Below are positions 36,057 to 43,880 of a stretch of 64,000 bases of DNA, piece by piece; the stretch's first letter is position 1, and every line of letters begins with the position of its first letter. The notes beneath the pieces are model-generated. The model was given only the letters and a program-made list of their open reading frames with translations, made no database searches and was not told the DNA's origin. Both the position numbers and the translations under genes were made by a program. This DNA comes from Stenotrophomonas indicatrix (GTDB taxonomy: Bacteria > Pseudomonadota > Gammaproteobacteria > Xanthomonadales > Xanthomonadaceae): contig CP168152.1 in assembly GCA_041545745.1 (NCBI GenBank), positions 3,904,001 through 3,968,000 on the forward strand. Direction: 5' to 3'.

Positions 36057-36342
36057 AAGGTCGGCGAACGGCGCAGCCCCTCGTGGGTGGCCGCGAAGCG
36101 ATTCATGGGGAGGGCCGGGTAGATGGGCTGCGCAGGGGCCGCTGCAAGTACGTCCCTGTAAGCTCGGTCGCCGCATCCATGCGGCTCACGCCCCTGCGCA
36201 ACCCATCTACCCGGCCACGGACACGTTCCTGTGGCGTCCACCCACGCAAAGAGAAAAGAAGAGCGAAGAGCAACAGCGGGTCGCTTCGCTCTGAGCCGAG
36301 CGCGGGCTCGGCTCTACTGGAAGCGCGGGCAACCGGCCATGC
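36057..36342. repeat. Structured repeat module B, containing stem-loop 36113-36216
   Basis: The stem-loop has a 27-bp outer stem with one mismatch (36113-36139 with 36190-36216). Its inner hairpins are TAC-GTCCCT-GTA (36149-36160) and GCCGCA-TCCA-TGCGGC (36170-36185). Conserved flanks are GGCGCAGCCCCTCGTGGGTG on the left. On the right are a CGTCCACCCACGCAAAGAGA segment, a GCGGGTCGCTTCGCTCT segment and the AGCCGAGC...GCTCGGCT hairpin ending near 36336. It is inverted relative to modules C and D. Confidence 0.85.
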
Positions 36343-36344
36343 TG

Positions 36345-36564
36345 CTTTTGCTTTTGATCTTTTTTCTTCTTGCGTGGGTGGACGCCGCAGGAAACCGTCA
36401 GAGGCCGGGCGGGTTGGGTTCGCGGGGGTGTCCGCGCCATGGATGGCGCGGCCAAGCCTCCATGGACGGATTCACGGCGTCCCCCGCGAACCCAACCCGC
36501 CCGGCCCAATCGATGAATCGCATTGAGCGGCCACCCGCGAGGGGCTGCGCCGTTGGCTGGAAAC
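36345..36564. repeat. Structured repeat module D, containing stem-loop 36403-36506
   Basis: The perfect 26-bp outer stem is 36403-36428 with 36481-36506. The inner hairpins are CCGCGCCA-TGGA-TGGCGCGG (36432-36451) and TCC-ATGGAC-GGA (36459-36470). The left flank has TTGCGTGGGTGG and CCGCAGGAAAC; the right flank has CCACCCGCGAGGGGCTGCGC and runs directly into the rodA2 stop. Modules B and D face each other across about 36340. Confidence 0.85.
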
Positions 36565-37641
36565 CTACGCGTGTACCGGCCGATGCCCACGCACGGCCAT
36601 CACCAGGCCGATCCCCGCCAGCAACGACACCGCCGAAGTGCCGCCGTAGCTGATCAGCGGCATCGGAATGCCCACCACCGGCAGCAAGCCGGAAATCATC
36701 CCGCCGTTGACCAGCACGTACACGAAGAACGCCAGGCCGAGGCTGCCGGCCAACAACCGCGCGTGCGTGTCGCGTGCCTGCACCGCGATCGACAGGCAAC
36801 GCCCGACCACGAACAGATACAAGGCGAACACCGTCACCACGCCGATCCAGCCGAATTCCTCGGCCAACACCGAGAACGCGAAATCGGTGGTGTACTCGGG
36901 CAGGAAATCCAACGTGGCCTGTGTGCCGTGGCCCCAGCCGCGCCCCTGCATGCCACCGGAGCCGATGGCGATGCGCGACTGCAGGATGTTCCAACCGGTG
37001 CCCAAGGGATCGGCGGCCGGATCCAGGAAGGTGAGCACGCGGTTCTTCTGGTACTGCCGCAGCAGCCCGAACCACGCCAGTGGCGCAGCCACCGATACCG
37101 CAGTCAAGCCGGCCACCACCCAGCGCCATTGCAGCCCAGCCAGCAGCAATGCAAACACGCCGCTGGCCGTCACCAGGGTGGCAGTGCCGAGATTGGGCTG
37201 CATCAGGATCAGCAGCGCTGGCACCCCGATCAGCACTGCGGCCGTCAGCACCGTGCGCGGCGATGGCGGCAACGGCTGGCGGTGCAGATACCAGGCCATC
37301 ATCAACGGCAGGCTGAGCTTGAGCAGTTCCGAGGGCTGCAGGTAGAACACGCCGAGGTTGAGCCAGCGCTGCCCGTATTTGCCGGTGCCGATCACGTACA
37401 CCGCCATCAGCGGCAGCATCGACAGTGCATAGATCGCCGGCGTCCACGCGCGCAGGCGCAGCAGCGAAACCCGCGACAGCAGCCACATCGCCACCAGGCC
37501 ACCGGCGAAGCGCATCGCCTGCCCATGCACCGGCCCGTTCACGCTGTGCAGCACCGCCAGGCCCGCGCCCATCAGGATCAACAACGCGATCAGCAACGGC
37601 AGATCGATCGTGCGGACCGCCTCACGGCAGCCGCCAAGCAT
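36565..37641 (-). CDS. Second RodA-type SEDS peptidoglycan polymerase (rodA copy 2)
   Basis: 358 residues from an ATG at 37641, about ten membrane segments. It is colinear with the rodA next to mrdA (40210-41322) and nearly identical in the last 60 residues (AFFVYVLVNGGMISGLLPVV, PMPLISYGGTSAVSLLAG). The extracellular segment FLDPAADPLGTGWNILQSRI keeps the Asp and the downstream QS of active SEDS enzymes. YQKNR replaces YQKDR of copy 1. The open frame continues to 37779, but that extension has no homology to copy 1. Divergent from hipBA. Confidence 0.88.
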   Translation of the reverse strand: MLGGCREAVRTIDLPLLIALLILMGAGLAVLHSVNGPVHGQAMRFAGGLVAMWLLSRVSLLRLRAWTPAIYALSMLPLMAVYVIGTGKYGQRWLNLGVFYLQPSELLKLSLPLMMAWYLHRQPLPPSPRTVLTAAVLIGVPALLILMQPNLGTATLVTASGVFALLLAGLQWRWVVAGLTAVSVAAPLAWFGLLRQYQKNRVLTFLDPAADPLGTGWNILQSRIAIGSGGMQGRGWGHGTQATLDFLPEYTTDFAFSVLAEEFGWIGVVTVFALYLFVVGRCLSIAVQARDTHARLLAGSLGLAFFVYVLVNGGMISGLLPVVGIPMPLISYGGTSAVSLLAGIGLVMAVRGHRPVHA

Positions 37642-37778
37642 TCGTTTCCATTTCACCCGCGGCACGGTAGCAACCGGCGCTTTCGTGAAGCTGTCAGCTA
37701 CAGCGGGCGTGTTCGGCCGGGCGCATGCTGTGCTGTCTTTCGCGGAGTGCCTTCCAACCAAACGGGCGCCGCCACGCA

Positions 37779-37975
37779 ATTAGACGTACTCGTCGAATAC
37801 TCGGTGAAATGCCATAAAATTAGACGAATCAATCTAATTTCCACGCGACCAAGGTGGCAGGGCGCTCCCGAAGAGACATCCACGGGCTGAATGCCAACAC
37901 CATTTTTACTTGAATATTAGACTAATACATCTAATATTCGCACTCAATCTCAATAATTAGACTTATTCATCTAAT
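37779..37975. promoter_or_regulatory. Four operator-like palindromes ATTAGA-N8-TCTAAT upstream of hipB
   Basis: Sites are at 37779-37798 (right half TCGAAT, one mismatch), 37819-37838, 37916-37935 and 37956-37975. Three have perfect 6-bp arms with an 8-bp spacer; the third extends to 10-bp arms. Start-to-start distances are 40, 97 and 40 bp. The last overlaps the first two bases of the hipB start codon. E. coli HipB operators have the same half-site-N8-half-site form with four sites, so HipB autoregulation is the likely role. Confidence 0.82.
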
Positions 37976-38231
37976 GCAGACTCTCGCCGAACTTGGCTTG
38001 GCGGTGGCCGAGCGCCGCCGGGCGCTGGGCATGACCCAGATTGAAGTCGCCGCGCAAGCCGGGGTGGCGTCCGATACGTTGTCCCGTTTCGAACTGGGCA
38101 AGGCCACCGACTTTGGTGCCCGCAAGCTGCTGGCGGTGCTGGCCGTGCTGGGCATGGAGATGCAGTACAGCATGGAAGGCCATAGCGGCTCGTTGGAGTC
38201 GCTTGCCCGTGAGCATGGGCTGCGGCGATGA
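37974..38231 (+). CDS. hipB: HipB-type antitoxin, XRE helix-turn-helix
   Basis: 85 residues. The helix-turn-helix (GMTQIEVAAQAGVASDTLSR) lies at about 19-38, followed by FELGKATDFGARKLLAVLAVLG, the usual dimer and second half of the XRE fold. It would repress its own operon and neutralise HipA. Its stop overlaps the hipA start (ATGA). The upstream 200 bp is AT-rich compared with the neighbours, consistent with acquisition by transfer. Confidence 0.9.
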   Translation: MQTLAELGLAVAERRRALGMTQIEVAAQAGVASDTLSRFELGKATDFGARKLLAVLAVLGMEMQYSMEGHSGSLESLAREHGLRR

Positions 38232-39541
38232 CACTCTCTGTGTATGTCGCCGGGCGTGAGGTGGCGATGCTGGAAAGCCTCGACAGTTTCAACTGCCGTC
38301 TCCTGTACAACGCCGATGTCGTGCCCGACGATCTGGTGTCGCTGACCATGCCGGTACGGCGCGAGCCGTGGGACTGGAACGATCAGCTGCAACCGTTCTT
38401 TCAGATGAACCTGCCCGAAGGCTATCTGCTGAAAGTGCTGCAGGAGCAGTTCGGTCCCTTGATCGGTGGTGGCCCGATGAACCTGCTATCGGTCATCGGT
38501 CGCAACATGATCGGCCGGGTGCAAGTGGTGCCGCGCGGCGCGCCGCTGGATGAGCCGACCCGGGCAGTGGACGTGGCGCAGCTGCTGCAGGGCGACAACT
38601 CGGTAGAGGCCTTCGAGGAACTGGTACGCCAGCATGCCACGAGCGGTGTATCCGGCATGGTGCCCAAGTTTCTCGACCAGCGCGAGGTCAGCGGCCAGGA
38701 CCCGCGCAGGAAGGTCACCCTGTTCACCCGCCAGCACATCATCAAGGGCTCGGCGACCAACCTGCCGTTTATTGCGCTCAACGAGCACCTCACCATGCAG
38801 GTGGCGGCAAGGGTGCTGCCAACCGCGCGTACCGAGGTCTCCCGTGACGGGCAGGCGCTGGTGGTGCATCGCTTCGATGTAGATGAAGCCGGCCAGCTCA
38901 AGTACGGCATGGAAGATTTCTGTGCGCTGCTGGGCATGCGCCCGGCAGAGAAGTACGAGACAACCTGGGAGCGCATCGCCAAGGCAGTGCGCGATCACGT
39001 ACGGGGTCCCGGGCGGCAGCTGGCGCTGCAGCATCTGGCCACGCAGTTGCTGCTGACCCACGGGCTGCGCAACGCCGATTGCCATGCCAAGAACATCGCA
39101 CTGCTGTACACAGGCCGCGACGATGCGCAGGTCACACCGGTGTACGACATGCTGACGACGGCAGCCTATCCCGACTACGCACGCAATCCTCCGGCGATCA
39201 GCCTGGGCGGGCGCAAGACCTGGGAGCCCGGCAGGCTTCTGGAGCGGACGCTGCTTTCGGTGTTCAACGTTACCGCCCGTGACCAGCGCGCCATCGTCGA
39301 GAAGATCGGCCAGGCCATCGACGAAGTCGCCCCTGCGGTGCGCGAGGCCATGGCGCAGCATGAAGGTTTTCATGTAATCGGCAAGCGCATGTTGCTGGCC
39401 TGGCAGCAGGGCATGCAGACCCTGCGCGGCAAGCCGGTGTACGGCATGGATAGCCCGGCGCTGGGCGAATCCTTCCAGGACCTGTCCGACCCCGAGCCGG
39501 TGAAAAAGCCCGACGCGAACTCATTGGCCGCTCCGACCTGA
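38228..39541 (+). CDS. hipA: HipA-type serine/threonine kinase toxin
   Basis: 437 residues. An N-terminal Couple_hipA-like region (FQMNLPEGYLLKVLQEQFG) is followed by the kinase core. HIIKGSATNLPFIALNE carries the glycine/serine-type loop, VVHRFD the hinge region, GLRNADCHAKNIALLYT the catalytic Asp and the following Asn, and VTPVYDMLTT the metal-binding Asp. E. coli HipA phosphorylates glutamyl-tRNA synthetase; here the target is unknown. ADCHAKN stands where many relatives have NxDxHxKN, so activity is likely kept. Confidence 0.9.
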   Translation: MTLSVYVAGREVAMLESLDSFNCRLLYNADVVPDDLVSLTMPVRREPWDWNDQLQPFFQMNLPEGYLLKVLQEQFGPLIGGGPMNLLSVIGRNMIGRVQVVPRGAPLDEPTRAVDVAQLLQGDNSVEAFEELVRQHATSGVSGMVPKFLDQREVSGQDPRRKVTLFTRQHIIKGSATNLPFIALNEHLTMQVAARVLPTARTEVSRDGQALVVHRFDVDEAGQLKYGMEDFCALLGMRPAEKYETTWERIAKAVRDHVRGPGRQLALQHLATQLLLTHGLRNADCHAKNIALLYTGRDDAQVTPVYDMLTTAAYPDYARNPPAISLGGRKTWEPGRLLERTLLSVFNVTARDQRAIVEKIGQAIDEVAPAVREAMAQHEGFHVIGKRMLLAWQQGMQTLRGKPVYGMDSPALGESFQDLSDPEPVKKPDANSLAAPT

Positions 39542-39623
39542 CCCGAGACGATCCCATGGGCTGAGCCGTTAGGTCGCGCACGGCTACGGCGCTGTTTGTC
39601 GCTATCGACCCCTCGTCTGATGA

Positions 39624-39932
39624 ATGCCCTTGGCGTACGCGCCCGACGGCCCTACCCTGCTGGACTGCCTGCAGCACATCCGCCAAGTGGAAGCAGCAGA
39701 TGGTCAGCCGTGGCCACACAAGGGGCGAACGCAGGCGCCGTGCATGGCGATGGCGCGCATCGACCGCGCCAACGCCGGGCTGACCTTCCTGCTGGAACTA
39801 CTGCACGCCAGCGAACGCGTGCGCGTGGACGGCGACGACACGCAGCACCTGGACGACGACGCCCGCGAAGGTCTGCTGCTGGCCTGCCGAGGCCTGTCGG
39901 AGTATGTGGATGTGCAGCTGCAGGCTGCGTGA
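39624..39932 (+). CDS. Small hypothetical protein
   Basis: 102 residues (MPLAYAPDGPTLLDCLQHIR start), with no signal peptide or membrane segment. The middle GLTFLLELLHASERVRVDGD and the ending DVQLQAA look like a real soluble alpha-helical protein, with an acidic patch (DGDDTQHLDDDA). I do not recognise the family. It lies between hipA and repeat module C, with no clear ribosome site; the first ATG is taken. Confidence 0.5.
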   Translation: MPLAYAPDGPTLLDCLQHIRQVEAADGQPWPHKGRTQAPCMAMARIDRANAGLTFLLELLHASERVRVDGDDTQHLDDDAREGLLLACRGLSEYVDVQLQAA

Positions 39933-39943
39933 TGCGCACATTC

Positions 39944-40209
39944 CAGAAGAGCCGAGCATGGCTCGGCACTACAAAGAGCGAAGCGACCCGCTTCTGCTCT
40001 GCTTTATTTCTCTTTGCCTGGGTGGCCACCGCAGGAAACTGTCAGAGGCCGGGCGGGGTGGGCTGCGCAGGGGCGTGAGCCGCATGGATGCGGCGACCGA
40101 GCTTACATGGACGTACTTGCAGCGTCCCCTGCGCAGTCCACCCCGCCCGGCCAACCACGGCTGTTGCTTTCAGCAACCACCCACGGGGGGCTGCGCCGAT
40201 GGCTGGAAA
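39944..40209. repeat. Structured repeat module C, containing stem-loop 40047-40152
   Basis: The outer stem is 28 bp (40047-40074 with 40125-40152), with one G-T wobble and one unpaired inner end. Inner hairpins are GCCGCA-TGGA-TGCGGC (40079-40094) and TAC-ATGGAC-GTA (40104-40115). The left flank contains the AGCCGAGCATGGCTCGGC hairpin, GAGCGAAGCGACCCGCT, and TTTCTCTTTGCCTGGGTGG. The right flank CCACCCACGGGGGGCTGCGC leads straight into the rodA stop. Confidence 0.85.
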
Positions 40210-41322
40210 CTACCCGTAACCGCCATGCACCGGATTGTGACGACGCACCGCCATCACCAACCCGAACCCCGCCAGCAGCGACACCGCCGACGTACCGCCG
40301 TAACTGATCAGCGGCATCGGCACGCCCACCACCGGCAGCAGGCCCGAGATCATCCCGCCGTTCACCAGCACATAGACGAAGAACGCCAGGCCCGTGGCAC
40401 CGGCCAGCAACCGCGAGTACGAATCGCGCGACTGGCTGGCGATCCACAGGCAACGCCCGATCACCACCAGATACAGCGTCAACACCAGCGCCACGCCGAT
40501 CCAGCCGAACTCCTCGCTCAGCACCGAGAACGCGAAGTCGGTGGTCTGCTCGGGAATGAAATTCAGGTGCGACTGCGAGCCTTCGCCCCAGCCCTTGCCA
40601 TCGAAACCGCCGGAACCAATGGCGATCTTCGACTGGATGATGTTCCAGCCCGCACCCAGCGCATCCATTTCCGGGTCGAGGAACATCATGATGCGGTCCT
40701 TCTGGTACGGCCGCAGCAACCAGAACCAGGCCACCGGCGCCACCGCTGCCACGCCGCCCACACCCAGCCCCACCCACCACCACGGCAGGCCAGCCAGCAG
40801 CAGCACGAACACACCACTGGCGGCAATCAGCACGCCGGTACCGAAGTCCGGCTGCAGCATCACCAGCCCGGTCGGTACGCCGATGATCAGCATCGCCACC
40901 AGCACTGTGTTGAAGCGCGGCGGCAACGGCATCTTGTGCAGATACCAGGCCACCATCATCGGCAGGCTGACCTTGAGCAGTTCGGCCGGCTGCAGGTAGA
41001 AGAACTTCAGGTCCAGCCACTGCCGGCCGTATTTGCCCGTGCCCAGCACGAACACCGCCAGCAACGGAATCATCGAGATGGCGTAGATCAGTGGCGTCGC
41101 CGAGCGGATGCGCAGGATCGGTACCCGCGAGATGCCCCACATCGCCGCCAGGCCCACGGCAAAACGCACGCCCTGCGCCATCACCAGGCTGTCGCCGCCA
41201 GCACTCTTCAGCGTGGCCAGGCCGATCACCATCAGCGCGCCCAGAGCCAGGCACAGCACCCAGTCGAGGCTGCTGAAGAACCGCTGCAGCATTTCCCCGG
41301 CCCAACGCAGGAACGCGCTCAT
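40210..41322 (-). CDS. rodA: Rod-shape-determining SEDS peptidoglycan glycosyltransferase RodA
   Basis: 370 residues, ten predicted membrane segments. It polymerises glycan strands together with PBP2. RPYQKDRIMMFLDPEMDALG carries the extracellular catalytic-type Asp, followed by WNIIQSKIAIGSGG and EQTTDFAFSVLSEEFGW. The C-terminal PMPLISYGGTSAVSLLAGFG is classical. Start overlaps the mrdA stop by 4 bp (41319-41322). This is the canonical copy of the mre-mrd operon. Confidence 0.96.
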   Translation of the reverse strand: MSAFLRWAGEMLQRFFSSLDWVLCLALGALMVIGLATLKSAGGDSLVMAQGVRFAVGLAAMWGISRVPILRIRSATPLIYAISMIPLLAVFVLGTGKYGRQWLDLKFFYLQPAELLKVSLPMMVAWYLHKMPLPPRFNTVLVAMLIIGVPTGLVMLQPDFGTGVLIAASGVFVLLLAGLPWWWVGLGVGGVAAVAPVAWFWLLRPYQKDRIMMFLDPEMDALGAGWNIIQSKIAIGSGGFDGKGWGEGSQSHLNFIPEQTTDFAFSVLSEEFGWIGVALVLTLYLVVIGRCLWIASQSRDSYSRLLAGATGLAFFVYVLVNGGMISGLLPVVGVPMPLISYGGTSAVSLLAGFGLVMAVRRHNPVHGGYG

Positions 41323-43391
41323 CGGGCCGCCTCCGCAGCAACCGTGGAACGTGGCGTGGCCGGCAGTGCTGCCGAGGGCTGCGGCGCCGGAGCAGGTGTC
41401 GGTGCCGGCAGCGGTACGCCGACCACCACCGCATGCTCACCGAGCTGCGCCGCAGCCGCGTCGCCGGCCTGGCGCGCGCCCACGTCTTCGTTGTCGAACG
41501 CGGTGGCGCCAATGGCGGTCGTGCCGCGTTCGCTGTCCAGCGGCTGCATGCCTTCAGGCATCTTGCCCAGCAGCCAGGCATCGAACACCTTGCGCGCGAT
41601 CGGCGCAGCTGCCGAACCACCGTAGCCGCCGCCTTCCACCGCGATCGCAACGGCGATGACCGGGTTGTCGGCCGGTGCGAAGCCGACGAACAGCGCGCGG
41701 TGGCGCAGGTGCATCGGCAGGCTCCTCGGGTTCACCGCCGCGGTGCCGCGGCGGCTGATCACCTGTGCGGTACCGGTCTTGCCTGCCATCACATACGGTG
41801 CGCCGGCAGCGGCACGCGCGCCGCTGCCACCGGGCTGCATGGTGCCCATCATGCCCTCGCGCACGGCCTGCAGGTTGCTCGCAGTCGGGCTGATCGGCTT
41901 GCTCTCACCCTGCGGCACGGGCGTCCAGTCCGCATCGAAGCCGGCGCGCTGCTGCATCACCAGATGCGGCTGGCGCAGTTGCCCATTGGCAATGCCTGCC
42001 ACGCCGTGCACCAGCTGCAGCGGGGTGACCTTCCAGTCGCCCTGGCCGATGCTGGCGTTGACGGTGTCGCCGGGGTACCAGCGCTCCTTGCGCGATTTGT
42101 ACTTCGATGCCGGCGAGGGCAGGATGCCGCCGATCTCGCCGGTCAGATCGATACCGGTCGGCTGGCCGAAGCCGTAATAACCCATGTAGTGGTCGAAGCG
42201 CTCGATGCCCATGTCCAGGGCCAGCTTGTAGTAGTACGTGTTGACCGACTGGGTGATCGACTTGCGCAGATCGGTCCAGCCATGGCCGCCACGGTTGGCA
42301 TCGCCCCAGCCACGCGAGGTGCCGGGCAGGTAGAACATGCCGGTGGAGAGAATCTTGTCTTCGGGCCGGCGCACCCCGCTGTCCAGGCCGGCCAGGCCGA
42401 TCAGCGGCTTGATGGTCGAACCGGGGGCGACGCCACCCAGCACCAGGCGGTTGAACTGCGGCCGCGAGGGATTCTCGTTGAGCGCCTTGAAGTCGGCGTG
42501 CGAGATGCCGTTGACGAACAGGTTGGCGTCATACGACGGCAGGCTGACCATCGCCAGCACTTCACCGGTGCGCGGGTCCATCGCCACCGCCGCGCCTTCG
42601 AACTCGCCGAAAGCGGCCACCATCGCTCGCTGCAGGTCGGCATCGATCGACAGCCGCAGGTCGGCGCCGGATTGTGCCGCGACACGGCCGATGGTGCGGA
42701 TCGCGCGGCCCTGCACGTTGGTCTCGACCTGTTCGTAGCCGACCTTGCCGCGCAGCTCCTGCTCGTAATAGCGCTCCAGGCCGGACTTGCCGATGTGGGT
42801 CAGCGCGGCATTGCCCTCGCCGAGGATCTCCAGATCCTTGTCGTCGACCCGGCCGACGTAGCCGATGATGTGCGCGAACAGGTCGCCATAGGGATAGCGA
42901 CGGGTCAGGTACGGTTCCAGCTCGACGCCGGGAAAGCGCCAGCGGTCCACTGCGAAGCGCGCCATTTCCTCATCGCTCATGCGCAGCTTCAGCGTGACCG
43001 GCAGGAACTTGCGGCGCGCCTTGCGCGACTTGTTGAACGCTTCCAGTTCTTCCGGACTGATCTGGATGATCTTCGCCAGCCCTTCCAAGGTGGCATCCAT
43101 GTCCTTGACCTTGTCCGGGGTTACATCCAGACGGAACGCCGGTACGTTCTCAGCCAGCAACCGACCGTTGCGGTCATAGATCATGCCGCGCCCGGGCACT
43201 ACCGGCCGCGGCTTGATGCGGTTGGCTTCGGATCGGGTGGCGTAGATGTCGTGGTCCAGCACCTGCAGCTTGAAGTACCAGCCGCCCAGGCCCAGCAGGC
43301 AGACCAGCACGCCGAAGAAGCCCAGCGCCGCGCGGCGCCGGAACTGTTCAGCTTCGGCGTGCGGATTCTTGACCTGGCGGCGCGGCAGCAT
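41319..43391 (-). CDS. mrdA: Penicillin-binding protein 2 (elongation transpeptidase)
   Basis: 690 residues. A membrane anchor (ALGFFGVLVCLLGLGGWYF) near residue 30 is followed by the pedestal domain (GRGMIYDRNGRLLAENVPAF). The transpeptidase domain has STIK in VAPGSTIKPLIGLAG, the SVN motif in QSVNTYYYKLALDMG, and KTGTAQVISRRG. The C-terminus after residue 640 is an Ala/Pro-rich tail. It is 3 bp downstream of mreD and coupled to rodA. Confidence 0.96.
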   Translation of the reverse strand: MLPRRQVKNPHAEAEQFRRRAALGFFGVLVCLLGLGGWYFKLQVLDHDIYATRSEANRIKPRPVVPGRGMIYDRNGRLLAENVPAFRLDVTPDKVKDMDATLEGLAKIIQISPEELEAFNKSRKARRKFLPVTLKLRMSDEEMARFAVDRWRFPGVELEPYLTRRYPYGDLFAHIIGYVGRVDDKDLEILGEGNAALTHIGKSGLERYYEQELRGKVGYEQVETNVQGRAIRTIGRVAAQSGADLRLSIDADLQRAMVAAFGEFEGAAVAMDPRTGEVLAMVSLPSYDANLFVNGISHADFKALNENPSRPQFNRLVLGGVAPGSTIKPLIGLAGLDSGVRRPEDKILSTGMFYLPGTSRGWGDANRGGHGWTDLRKSITQSVNTYYYKLALDMGIERFDHYMGYYGFGQPTGIDLTGEIGGILPSPASKYKSRKERWYPGDTVNASIGQGDWKVTPLQLVHGVAGIANGQLRQPHLVMQQRAGFDADWTPVPQGESKPISPTASNLQAVREGMMGTMQPGGSGARAAAGAPYVMAGKTGTAQVISRRGTAAVNPRSLPMHLRHRALFVGFAPADNPVIAVAIAVEGGGYGGSAAAPIARKVFDAWLLGKMPEGMQPLDSERGTTAIGATAFDNEDVGARQAGDAAAAQLGEHAVVVGVPLPAPTPAPAPQPSAALPATPRSTVAAEAAR

Positions 43392-43394
43392 GGC

Positions 43395-43880
43395 TCAGCG
43401 CCCGCGCTTGCCGAAGCGCACCGCATCCAGCAGCACGAACACCAGCGGCCACAGGCCCATGCCGAGCAGCGGTGCCCACCAGTACGACCACGGCAGGGTC
43501 GGCTCGCCCACCAGGATGTGGACCAGCGCGCTGACGATGCGGTCGTTGAACAGCAGGCCGCCGATGGCCAGCATCTGCTGCGACATCGGGAAGAAGCGGA
43601 TGCGCGCGCGGAAGCGCTGCAGGATGAAGGCCAGCATCACCAGCCGCAGCGCCTGTTCGCCCAGCACCCCGCCATACAGCAGGTCGGCGACGACGCCGCT
43701 GGCGAAGGCAATGCCGAGGCCGACGCGCTCGGGCGCTTCAATCACCCAGTACGCCAGCACCAGTGCCAGCCAATACGGACGCAGCGGCTGCAGCAGCGCC
43801 GGCAACGGCAGCAGGCCCAGCAACAGGGCCACCACCACGCTGGCCGGCAGCACCCAGCGGTTGTCGCGAAGGCGGCTCAT
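43395..43880 (-). CDS. mreD: Rod-shape-determining protein MreD
   Basis: 161 residues with about five membrane segments (RWVLPASVVVALLLGLLPLP, YWLALVLAYWVI, GLGIAFASGVVADLLYGGVLGEQAL). Typical MreD length and placement between mreC and mrdA. Its start overlaps the mreC stop by 4 bp (43877-43880). Confidence 0.93.
   Translation of the reverse strand: MSRLRDNRWVLPASVVVALLLGLLPLPALLQPLRPYWLALVLAYWVIEAPERVGLGIAFASGVVADLLYGGVLGEQALRLVMLAFILQRFRARIRFFPMSQQMLAIGGLLFNDRIVSALVHILVGEPTLPWSYWWAPLLGMGLWPLVFVLLDAVRFGKRGR

Noticed and set aside
35855..36241. Minus-strand open frame running through module B
   Set aside because: The upstream part is read from the structured repeat; only the last 60 codons could be a gene, and nothing identifies them.
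36113..36506. Stem-loops B and D as ordinary intrinsic terminators
   Set aside because: There is no T-run after the stem in either orientation, and the stem is far longer than a terminator needs.
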